5,823 nt of DNA. Source: Hyphomicrobiales bacterium (GTDB lineage Bacteria > Pseudomonadota > Alphaproteobacteria > Rhizobiales > Beijerinckiaceae). The DNA lies in the NCBI GenBank assembly GCA_027489835.1, contig JAIXZF010000238.1, positions 1 through 5,823 on the forward strand, in the 5' to 3' direction. The position numbers and the translations under genes are program-made. This document shows, in pieces, positions 1 through 5,823 of this stretch; the stretch's first letter is position 1, and the number at the start of each line of letters is the position of its first letter. The notes beneath the pieces are model-generated. The model made no database searches. It saw only the letters and a program-made list of their open reading frames with translations, and was not told the DNA's origin.

Positions 1-41
1 CCCCCCATCGCACGCCTCGGTCTCCGAACGGGAATGTGCCG

Positions 42-440
42 ATGGCGCTGCTTGAAAGCCTGAATGTCCTCATCGTCGAGGACGAACCCCTCATCGCCAT
101 GGTGCTGGCCGACATCGTCGAGTCTCTGGGCGGCCAGGTGACCGAGGAAGCCTTCACGCTGCGCGCGGCGGAGGCGGCCGCTCAGGAAGCCCGTTACGAC
201 GTCGCCATCCTCGACATCAACCTGCGCGGCGAAATGAGCTATCCGGCCGCGCGCCGCATTCATCGGCGTGGGCTGCCCTTCTTCTTCGTCACCGGCTATG
301 CGCACCGCGACGTTCCGCCCGACCTCGACCATGTTCCGATCGTGTCCAAGCCCTACGACACGCAGGCCATCATGCGGGCGGGCGCCTCCGTGCTGTCACG
401 CAGCCGGTTGGCCTTCCACGAGGCAAGGTCCGTCGTATGA
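42..440 (+). CDS. Single-domain response regulator (CheY-like receiver, no output domain)
   Basis: A 132-aa protein that is almost entirely one receiver domain. It should accept a phosphoryl group from a histidine kinase, most simply the LOV kinase encoded directly downstream. Visible receiver landmarks, numbered from the ATG at 42, are the acidic pair E13-D14 in LIVEDEP, the phospho-acceptor D58 in AILDINL, T84 in FFVTGYA and K103 in SKPY. After K103 only about 29 residues remain, so there is no DNA-binding or enzymatic output; it would act by protein contact or as a phosphate relay or sink. Start choice: a GTG at 36 in the same frame would add two residues, but GGGA at 30-33 sits 8 bases before the ATG at 42 and only 2 before the GTG, so 42 is preferred. 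Its stop overlaps the kinase start (ATGA, 437-440), a sign of translational coupling. The family call is firm; the output pathway is unknown. Confidence 0.93.
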   Translation: MALLESLNVLIVEDEPLIAMVLADIVESLGGQVTEEAFTLRAAEAAAQEARYDVAILDINLRGEMSYPAARRIHRRGLPFFFVTGYAHRDVPPDLDHVPIVSKPYDTQAIMRAGASVLSRSRLAFHEARSVV

Positions 441-2227
441 GTGGACGGTCGGTCTCCCCCGACGACGTCGAGGGAGTGAACCCTGAAGCGCTGCGGGCGG
501 CCGCGACCGATGCGCAGGGGGGCGGCCAATCGGCCGGCATTCCGGCCGCCGGAACGATCGACGCGCCGGCCGATGCGACGCCAGCCGGCGCGCCGGGCCT
601 TCATCACTGGAAGGGCGGCTACATCACCGAGCCCGGCCTGAACGATCGCGGCGACGTCTTCTTCGCGGCGGTCGAGATGACCCGCATGCCGATGATCCTC
701 ACCGATCCGAACCAGCCGGACAATCCGGTCGTCTTCGCCAACCGGGCCTTCCATGACCTGACCGGCTACGAGGAAAGCGACATTGTTGGCCGCAACTGCC
801 GATTCCTGCAGGGCCCGGGCACCGATCGGGCCACGGTCAAGGAGTTGCGCGAGGCGCTTGCCGCGGTCAGGCCGATCTCCACCGAAATCCTCAACTACCG
901 CCGCGACGGAACGCCGTTCTGGAACGCGTGCTTCATCGCGCCGGTCTTCGCCAAGGACGGCAGGCTGCTGTACTTCTTCGCCAGCCAGCTCGACGTGACC
1001 CGCCGACGGACCTCCGAGCAGGCTTTCCGGCAAGCGCAGAAGCTCGAGGCCATCGGCCAGCTCACGGCCGGGCTCGCGCACGACTTCAACAACCTGCTGC
1101 AAATCGTGGCCGGGAATCTGGAAACCGTGCTGCGCGAGCCCGTCTCCGAGAGGCAGCGCCAACGGCTGGAGAACGCCCGCAAGGCAGCGGACAGAGGCGC
1201 CAAGCTGACGCGGCAGCTCCTCGCCTTCGCGCGCAAGACGCGGCTCGAACCCAAGCCGGTCGACCTGTCGACGCAGATCTTCGAGTTCTCCGACATGCTG
1301 GAATCGACGCTCGGCCGCGATGTCGAGCTGGCCTTCGACCTGCGCCGCTCGCTTCCAGCCAGCAACATTGACCCCGTCCATCTCGAAATGGCCGTGCTCA
1401 ACGCTGCGATCAATGCCCGCGACGCCATGGAAAGCGGTGGGCTGCTGACGATCAGGACGCGGCGGCTGCACCTCAACGGCGACGCCGAGTCCCGTCAACT
1501 CAAGCCCGGCGATTACGTGGCGCTGGAGATCGAGGACACCGGCGTCGGCATGCCGCCCGACGTGCTGGAGCATGCCATCGAGCCGTTCTTCACCACCAAG
1601 GAGCCGGGCAAAGGCACGGGGCTTGGCCTCGCCATGGTCCATGGCTTCGTGCAGCAATCCTTGGGACGGCTGGAGATCGAAAGCGTTCCGGGCAAGGGCA
1701 CGACCGTGCGCATGATCTTTCCGTCGTCCACGCTCGCGGTGGGGCCACGGCCGGAAACCGCTGTGGAGCCCGCCTTTGGGACGGGCGCCGAGCGTGTCGG
1801 TGACGAAACCATCCTGCTGGTCGAGGACAACGAGGATGTGGCGCTCACGGCGCGCGACCATCTCGAAAGTCTGGGCTACCGGGTGCTGGTCGCGGCGGAT
1901 GGCGAGGCGGCTCTTCGGCTGGCCGAGGAGCACCGCGACAGGATCGCGCTGCTGTTCTCCGACATCATCATGCCCGGCGGCATGAACGGCCTCCAACTCG
2001 CCGACGAGGTGGAGAGGCGGCTGCCCCAACTGCCTGTGCTCATGACGACCGGCTTCAACGCCCAGTCCCCCGGCATAGACCGGGCCGACCGGGTGGGGCG
2101 CGACGTGCTCGCCAAGCCTTACCGGCGCCAGGAATTGGCCGACCGCGTCCGCGCCGCCATCGACAGCCGCCGCCCCGGCGGACGTAGCATCAGGCCGCTC
2201 ATGGAGCACTCCGTGGCAGAGGAATGA
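437..2227 (+). CDS. LOV-domain hybrid histidine kinase (probable blue-light sensor) with C-terminal receiver
   Basis: A 596-aa cytoplasmic sensor kinase with no membrane segment. Domain order: a Gly/Ala/Pro-rich N-terminal stretch (1-75), a LOV/PAS domain (about 76-190), a dimerisation/H-box helix (about 200-265), an ATPase domain (about 312-430) and a receiver (about 457-572). The LOV signature GRNCRFLQ at 118-125 contains photoactive Cys121, and the flavin-pocket positions R122, Q125, N153, N163 and Q184 (in ASQLDVT) are all present, so FMN binding and a blue-light cysteinyl adduct are expected. The H-box LTAGLAHDFNNLL gives His215; the N-box contains N326 in INARDAM; the G1 box DTGVGM (367-372) and GKGTGLGLAM (391-400) complete the ATP site. 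The receiver has E463-D464, acceptor D509, T538 and K560. The layout matches the LOV-HK-REC hybrid described in Pseudomonas syringae. AAGG at 425-428 is 8 bases before the start, and the start overlaps the upstream receiver gene. The light response is inferred from residues, not shown. Confidence 0.96.
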   Translation: MSGRSVSPDDVEGVNPEALRAAATDAQGGGQSAGIPAAGTIDAPADATPAGAPGLHHWKGGYITEPGLNDRGDVFFAAVEMTRMPMILTDPNQPDNPVVFANRAFHDLTGYEESDIVGRNCRFLQGPGTDRATVKELREALAAVRPISTEILNYRRDGTPFWNACFIAPVFAKDGRLLYFFASQLDVTRRRTSEQAFRQAQKLEAIGQLTAGLAHDFNNLLQIVAGNLETVLREPVSERQRQRLENARKAADRGAKLTRQLLAFARKTRLEPKPVDLSTQIFEFSDMLESTLGRDVELAFDLRRSLPASNIDPVHLEMAVLNAAINARDAMESGGLLTIRTRRLHLNGDAESRQLKPGDYVALEIEDTGVGMPPDVLEHAIEPFFTTKEPGKGTGLGLAMVHGFVQQSLGRLEIESVPGKGTTVRMIFPSSTLAVGPRPETAVEPAFGTGAERVGDETILLVEDNEDVALTARDHLESLGYRVLVAADGEAALRLAEEHRDRIALLFSDIIMPGGMNGLQLADEVERRLPQLPVLMTTGFNAQSPGIDRADRVGRDVLAKPYRRQELADRVRAAIDSRRPGGRSIRPLMEHSVAEE

Positions 2228-2241
2228 GCGCTCGCGTCGGC

Positions 2242-2266
2242 GGAACTCCCCGTCCGACCCCGCGTT
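2242..2266 (+). promoter_or_regulatory. EcfG-type general stress promoter (GGAAC-N16-CGTT)
   Basis: GGAAC at 2242-2246 and CGTT at 2263-2266 are separated by 16 bases. This is an exact match to the -35/-10 consensus recognised by the alphaproteobacterial ECF sigma factor EcfG (SigT in Caulobacter, RpoE2 in Sinorhizobium). It lies in the 96-base gap between the LOV kinase stop and the DUF892 gene, on the correct strand, with an expected transcript start near 2272-2275 and a leader of about 50 bases. DUF892 proteins are stress-associated, which fits. No competing sigma-70 box is evident in the gap. Confidence 0.72.
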
Positions 2267-2323
2267 GGCTCCTCAGAGGCCCGCAGCGCATTGCGCGGGA
2301 CCAAGACATTTCAGGAGATTCAG

Positions 2324-2827
2324 ATGGGCATTTTCTCGTCCGAGATTCACACGATGGATGACCTTTTCGTGCACCAGCTGCGCGACATTTATTACGCCGA
2401 GAACCAGATCGCCAAGGCCCTGCCCGACATGATTGGCAAGGCGACCAGCCCTGCGCTGAAGCAGGGCTTCGAGACCCATCTTCGCGAGACCGAGCAGCAG
2501 ATCCAGCGCCTGCGTCAGGTCTTCGACCTGCACGGCGTGGACGTTGCGGGCGTGGATTGCCCGGCCATCGACGGCATCCTCGAGGAGGCCGACGAAGTTA
2601 GCGGCGAGATCGATGACAAGCGCGTCCTTGACGCGGCGCTCATCGCGTCGGCTCAGGCCGTCGAGCATTACGAAATGACGCGCTATGGCACGCTCGTGGC
2701 GTGGGCAAAGCTTCTGGGCCGGGACGATTGCGCTGCACTTCTCCAGCAGAACCTGCAGGAAGAGGAAGCAACCGACAAGAAGCTGTCCCAGATCGCCCTG
2801 AACGAGGTCAATCTTCAGGCGGTCTGA
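2324..2827 (+). CDS. DUF892 / YciE-YciF family ferritin-like protein
   Basis: A 167-aa, largely helical protein of the DUF892 family (E. coli YciE and YciF), the usual length for this family. These proteins fold as a ferritin-like four-helix bundle, form dimers and are associated with general, osmotic or oxidative stress; their biochemical reaction is not settled. Family features seen here are the N-terminal LFVHQLRDIYYAENQI stretch (14-29), helix 2 with HLRETEQQIQRL (52-63), helix 3 with QAVEHYEMTRYG (111-122) and the late acidic helix LQQNLQEEEATDKKL (140-154). Candidate metal ligands are E26, E55, E114/H115 and E146-E148 (inferred from position). The start is set by AGGAG at 2313-2317, 6 bases before the ATG at 2324; an upstream in-frame TTG at 2291 lacks such a site. 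An EcfG-type promoter lies upstream and a hairpin terminator immediately downstream. Confidence 0.93.
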   Translation: MGIFSSEIHTMDDLFVHQLRDIYYAENQIAKALPDMIGKATSPALKQGFETHLRETEQQIQRLRQVFDLHGVDVAGVDCPAIDGILEEADEVSGEIDDKRVLDAALIASAQAVEHYEMTRYGTLVAWAKLLGRDDCAALLQQNLQEEEATDKKLSQIALNEVNLQAV

Positions 2828-2835
2828 GTGAGGTT

Positions 2836-2866
2836 GGGGTGCGCCATCTCTTGGCGCCCCCCTTTT
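2836..2866 (+). terminator. Rho-independent terminator after the DUF892 gene
   Basis: Ten-base arms 2836-2845 (GGGGTGCGCC) and 2853-2862 (GGCGCCCCCC) pair with a single T/C mismatch around a 7-base loop, followed by TTTT at 2863-2866. It begins 8 bases after the DUF892 stop. The T run is short, so termination may be incomplete, which matters because the next gene starts 20 bases later. Confidence 0.75.
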
Positions 2867-2886
2867 CGAATGCGGCAGGAGGGCCG

Positions 2887-3072
2887 ATGGCTCACGACAC
2901 ACCGGGGAAAAATGCGTCACCACCCGGCACGCAGCGCGATGAATCGGCGGGGCCCGTCGTGGACACGCCCGTCAATGCCCGTCAGGGCCGGCGGGGATTG
3001 CCTGTGCTGATGGTGCTGGTTGCCAGTCTCGCCCTCGCCGTGATTGCCGGATTTCTGCTCGGCTTCATCTGA
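2887..3072 (+). CDS. Small single-span membrane protein, function unknown
   Basis: A 61-aa protein with a polar, Pro/Gly-containing N-terminal half (1-37) and one C-terminal hydrophobic segment, about L38 to F60 (LPVLMVLVASLALAVIAGF), preceded by the basic cluster RQGRR at 32-36. The positive-inside rule predicts a cytoplasmic N-terminus with the helix anchored at the extreme C-terminus, a tail-anchored layout. The start is supported by AGGAGG at 2877-2882, 4 bases before the ATG; longer in-frame versions would run back through the DUF892 gene and its terminator. It resembles the short single-span hypothetical proteins often seen in alphaproteobacteria, but I cannot assign a function. There is no room for its own promoter between the terminator (ends 2866) and the ribosome site, so it probably relies on read-through from the DUF892 transcript. 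It converges with the HAD phosphatase gene, 24 bases away. Confidence 0.78.
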   Translation: MAHDTPGKNASPPGTQRDESAGPVVDTPVNARQGRRGLPVLMVLVASLALAVIAGFLLGFI

Positions 3073-3096
3073 AGTGGGCGCTGCCCAGCCGCTATG

Positions 3097-3780
3097 TCAG
3101 GTGGCGGCGCTCAGTTCGAGAATAGCGGCAGGCAACTCAGAAAATCGCTGGACCACACGGTCCGGCCCGAGGCTCTCGATAGGAACATCGGTGTAGCCGA
3201 ACGGCACGCACACCACTGGCAGCCCCGCATTGCGTGCAGTCTGGATGTCCGTCCGCGAATCTCCCACCATGATCGCATGGCGCGGATCGCCGCCGGCGGC
3301 CTCGATTGTCAGCGTCAGATGGCGCGCATCGGGTTTGAACACGTCGAACCGGTCGCGCCCCGCCACCGCCGCGAAACGGTGCGTGACCTTCAGCGCGTCG
3401 AGCAGCAGCAGCGAATGGCGTTGCGGCTTGTTCGTGCAGATGGCCAGCCTGTGGCCCTTCGCCGCCAGCACATCCAGCGCCTCGATCACGCCCTCATACA
3501 GATGCGAATGATCGCAGATGTGCTCGGAGTAGATCGTCAGGAACATCTGGAACAGCGCTTCGAGCTTGTCTGCTCCGAGCGGACGGCCATAAAGCACGAA
3601 GCCCCGTTCGATCAGGGCCCTAGCTCCGGCTCCGACAAGTTCGCGCGCCTTGGAGACGGGCACGGGGTCGAGGCCCTCATGCGCCAGAATGACGTTGAGC
3701 GTGCCGATGATGTCCGGCGCCGTTTCGGCCAGCGTGCCGTCGAGGTCGAAGACAATTGTGGGCAGGGCGGCAGTAAGCAT
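3097..3780 (-). CDS. gph: HAD-family hydrolase, probable phosphoglycolate phosphatase
   Basis: A 227-aa soluble HAD phosphatase with all four family motifs. Motif I is FDLDGTLAET with nucleophile D12 and acid/base D14; motif II is T116 in ICTNKPQ; motif III is K149 in FKPD; motif IV is GDSRTDIQTA with Mg-binding D174 and D178. The helical cap (about 20-90) between motifs I and II is the type 1 cap of the Gph/PGP group, and the length matches Gph. The likely reaction is 2-phosphoglycolate to glycolate plus phosphate, clearing a product of DNA repair and oxygenase side reactions. The ATG at 3780 is the first start in frame ahead of the nucleophile motif; no strong ribosome site precedes it. The exported-protein gene lies 67 bases upstream on the same strand. 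HAD substrates are hard to infer from sequence, so another small phosphate ester is possible. Confidence 0.88.
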   Translation of the reverse strand: MLTAALPTIVFDLDGTLAETAPDIIGTLNVILAHEGLDPVPVSKARELVGAGARALIERGFVLYGRPLGADKLEALFQMFLTIYSEHICDHSHLYEGVIEALDVLAAKGHRLAICTNKPQRHSLLLLDALKVTHRFAAVAGRDRFDVFKPDARHLTLTIEAAGGDPRHAIMVGDSRTDIQTARNAGLPVVCVPFGYTDVPIESLGPDRVVQRFSELPAAILELSAAT

Positions 3781-3847
3781 GCCACGCTTTGAACGCTTCG
3801 GCCGCCGCCCGCAAGAGGGCAGCGCGTCCGGGCGGGATGCGCACCCG

Positions 3848-4306
3848 TCAGTTCAGGCTGACGAAGCCCGGCAGCGGCGTCCGGTCTTCCGCGCGCTGCC
3901 CGAGCACCTGAAGCTGCCTGCCCGGAGGCTCGGCGGGCGCGGCCGTCGCGACGCTGGCGCGGATCAGCTCGGCTGCGGGACGCGGCTGCGCCGCAGGCTC
4001 GATGACAGCTTGGGCTGGTTGGCCCTGTTCGGGAGAGGGAGCTGCACTGCCGCGCGCCAGCGCACGGCCGGGCCCGAAGCCGATCAGCGCATAGGGCATG
4101 ACGCTGGAGCCGGCAGGGGCCGGCTGGGATGCTGCCGGCGGCGGGGCGGCCGGTTGCGCGCGCGGCGTCGTCGCGATGGCAGCCGCCGGCGGCTTGGCAG
4201 GTTGGGCGGTTGCCTTGGGCGCGCTGAAACGCAGCCGCTTGGCCTCGGCAGGACCGGCGACCGACAAACTGAGGATGGCACCAGCCAGCACGATCGGCAG
4301 CATCAT
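3848..4306 (-). CDS. Exported Ala/Pro-rich protein, function unknown
   Basis: A 152-aa protein that begins with a clear Sec signal peptide: a short N-terminus, a hydrophobic core (LPIVLAGAILSLSVAG, 3-18) and an Ala-x-Ala cleavage site A20-E21-A22 just before K23. The mature part is low complexity, rich in Ala, Pro and Gln (about 29-66 and 86-128), around a short more ordered patch MPYALIGFGPGRALARG (70-86) and a C-terminal patch ending PGFVSLN. No catalytic motif, cysteine or lipobox is seen, so a periplasmic or envelope-associated protein is inferred. The open frame extends upstream to 4570, but the start at 4306 is chosen because it puts the signal peptide at the N-terminus and follows AGGGAAAGG; an adjacent ATG at 4303 is equally possible. 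Two other frames across this region stay open through GC bias, but neither has an export signal. Confidence 0.7.
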   Translation of the reverse strand: MMLPIVLAGAILSLSVAGPAEAKRLRFSAPKATAQPAKPPAAAIATTPRAQPAAPPPAASQPAPAGSSVMPYALIGFGPGRALARGSAAPSPEQGQPAQAVIEPAAQPRPAAELIRASVATAAPAEPPGRQLQVLGQRAEDRTPLPGFVSLN

Positions 4307-4411
4307 CGAACCTTTCCCTGCTCCGCGATGCCGCCATGATGCCGGGCTTCCCTTTCCGCCCGTTTGACGAAAATGATGAGCGGATCGTGAACTTGATCGG
4401 CGCAAAGCAAA

Positions 4412-4436
4412 GCCCGCCGCGACAGGCGCGGCGGGC
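4412..4436 (-). terminator. Terminator hairpin after the 76-aa gene
   Basis: A perfect 9-bp stem (GCCCGCCGC at 4412-4420 with GCGGCGGGC at 4428-4436) closes a 7-base loop. Read on the - strand it is followed by TTTGCTTTGC, an interrupted T run. It lies about 33 bases past the stop of the 76-aa gene and separates that gene from the exported-protein gene, so those two are unlikely to share a full operon. Confidence 0.72.
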
Positions 4437-4469
4437 CATCCGGTGCGTGTCCTCGATCTCGGCCGGTTC

Positions 4470-4700
4470 TTATTTTTGCTTGACGACGATGGGGGTGAGC
4501 AGGTCGCCCCAGAAGCCGCCCTCGTGATGGTGGCGGGCCGAGCGTTGCAGTTCCACGGAGAGCCCCGCATCGACGGCCTTCATCACCGAGGCGTTGAGCC
4601 GGTGCAGGTCGTTGGCAAGCATGCGGATCGCCATCTTCTGCTCTTCGTTCATGCTCGAGGCGAAGCTCTCGGCACGTTCCTTCACATTGGCCTTGGACAT
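4470..4700 (-). CDS. Small conserved-looking protein with HHH cluster, function unknown
   Basis: A 76-aa soluble protein I do not recognise. Residues 1-50 are charged and amphipathic (NVKERAESFASSMNEEQKMA, then MLANDLHRLNASVMKAVD) and should form one or two helices, perhaps a helical hairpin. A histidine triplet at 57-59 (RHHHEGG) leads into a hydrophobic C-terminal patch FWGDLLTPIVV with a basic KQK end. There is no signal peptide or membrane span. It is a convincing gene because AGAGGAG (AGGAG core at 4712-4708) lies 7 bases before the ATG, it has a TAA stop, and a hairpin terminator follows. It is downstream of aceA on the same strand, 176 bases away, with a repeat pair between them. Function cannot be inferred. 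Confidence 0.8.
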   Translation of the reverse strand: MSKANVKERAESFASSMNEEQKMAIRMLANDLHRLNASVMKAVDAGLSVELQRSARHHHEGGFWGDLLTPIVVKQK

Positions 4701-4770
4701 TCTCGTTCTCCTCTATGCGCGGGTATGGTGGCCGCGGTCCGAGTGGTGGGTGGAAGCGACATCGCCCGTC

Positions 4771-4862
4771 AGTGTCATGACCGGCCTTGTGCCGGTCATC
4801 TCGGTTCGGGGGCTCGTCGCCGGGATTGTCGAGCTCACCGGGACAAGCCCGGTGATGACACT
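4771..4862. repeat. Inverted pair of REP-like palindromes
   Basis: Two 32-base units in opposite orientation, 4771-4802 and 4831-4862, match at 27 of 32 positions when one is reverse-complemented. Each is itself a hairpin around a CTTGT loop (ACAAG on the + strand in the right copy): 4777-4785 pairs with 4791-4799 (9 bp), and 4835-4842 pairs with 4848-4855 (8 bp). The outer ends AGTGTCAT and ATGACACT are exact inverse copies, so the whole block can also fold as one long stem. The 28-base spacer is not repetitive. Units of this kind (CCGG-C/G-CTTGT-C/G-CCGG core) are familiar as extragenic palindromes in rhizobial genomes. The block begins about 14 bases after the aceA stop and could also stabilise or end that transcript. 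Confidence 0.8.
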
Positions 4863-4876
4863 GGACGGGTTGGAGT

Positions 4877-5823
<947 letters not shown>

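Noticed and set aside
353..2209. A 618-codon open frame on the - strand opposite the LOV kinase
   Set aside because: It is a complement of a GC-rich gene whose + strand product has every domain motif. The antisense translation is rich in Arg, Gly, Val and His with no recognisable domain, typical of a shadow frame.
2280..2299. Small inverted repeat in the DUF892 leader (CCCGC...GCGGG, or GCGC-ATT-GCGC)
   Set aside because: The stems are only 4-5 bp in a GC-rich stretch and do not cover the ribosome site; not strong enough to call a riboswitch or terminator.
3075..3087. TGGGC-GCT-GCCCA between the convergent small membrane gene and gph
   Set aside because: A 5-bp stem with a 3-base loop and no T run on either side. 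It could help end transcription from both sides but cannot be supported as a terminator.
3612..4439. Other long frames on both strands across the exported-protein and phosphatase region (also 3650-4339 + and 3094-3792 +)
   Set aside because: Their translations are Arg/Ala/Gly-rich without domains or export signals, and they overlap the HAD phosphatase, whose four motifs are intact.
4701..4770. A sigma-70 or EcfG promoter ahead of the 76-aa gene
   Set aside because: No GGAAC/CGTT pair and no properly spaced -35/-10 pair could be found on the - strand; the gene may be read from aceA or from an unrecognised promoter.

Overview
The window is GC-rich double-stranded chromosomal DNA with tightly packed genes. 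It looks like an alphaproteobacterium, probably of the Hyphomicrobiales (Rhizobiales). The clues are a LOV-type hybrid histidine kinase paired with a single-domain response regulator, a match to the alphaproteobacterial EcfG general-stress promoter ahead of a DUF892 (YciE/YciF-like) gene, and a pair of small extragenic palindromes of the kind common in rhizobial genomes. Genus cannot be read from the sequence alone.

Layout, + strand, left half: a stand-alone receiver protein (42-440) overlaps by ATGA the start of a LOV-histidine kinase-receiver hybrid (437-2227), so the two are probably co-translated. The kinase keeps the LOV photoactive cysteine and the flavin-contacting residues, which makes this a likely blue-light two-component module. 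A 96-base gap follows and carries GGAAC-N16-CGTT, then a ferritin-like DUF892 gene (2324-2827), a hairpin with a T run (2836-2866), and a 61-aa single-span membrane protein (2887-3072).

Layout, - strand, right half, convergent with the left half: reading right to left, the 3' two-thirds or more of isocitrate lyase aceA (enters at 5823, stops at 4877), an intergenic inverted pair of hairpin repeats (4771-4862), a 76-aa unknown protein with a strong ribosome binding site (4700-4470), a terminator (around 4412-4436), a 152-aa exported Ala/Pro-rich protein (4306-3848), and a HAD phosphatase resembling phosphoglycolate phosphatase (3780-3097).

How it may fit together: the left half reads as light or redox sensing next to a general-stress gene, which is suggestive because in several alphaproteobacteria LOV kinases feed the PhyR/EcfG stress pathway; a link here is inference. 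The right half holds two enzymes of two-carbon metabolism (isocitrate lyase makes glyoxylate; phosphoglycolate phosphatase makes glycolate, a glyoxylate precursor), but the genes between them and the terminator argue against one operon. No tRNA, rRNA, insertion sequence, CRISPR array or phage gene was seen, and no gene-free stretch exceeds 300 bases.
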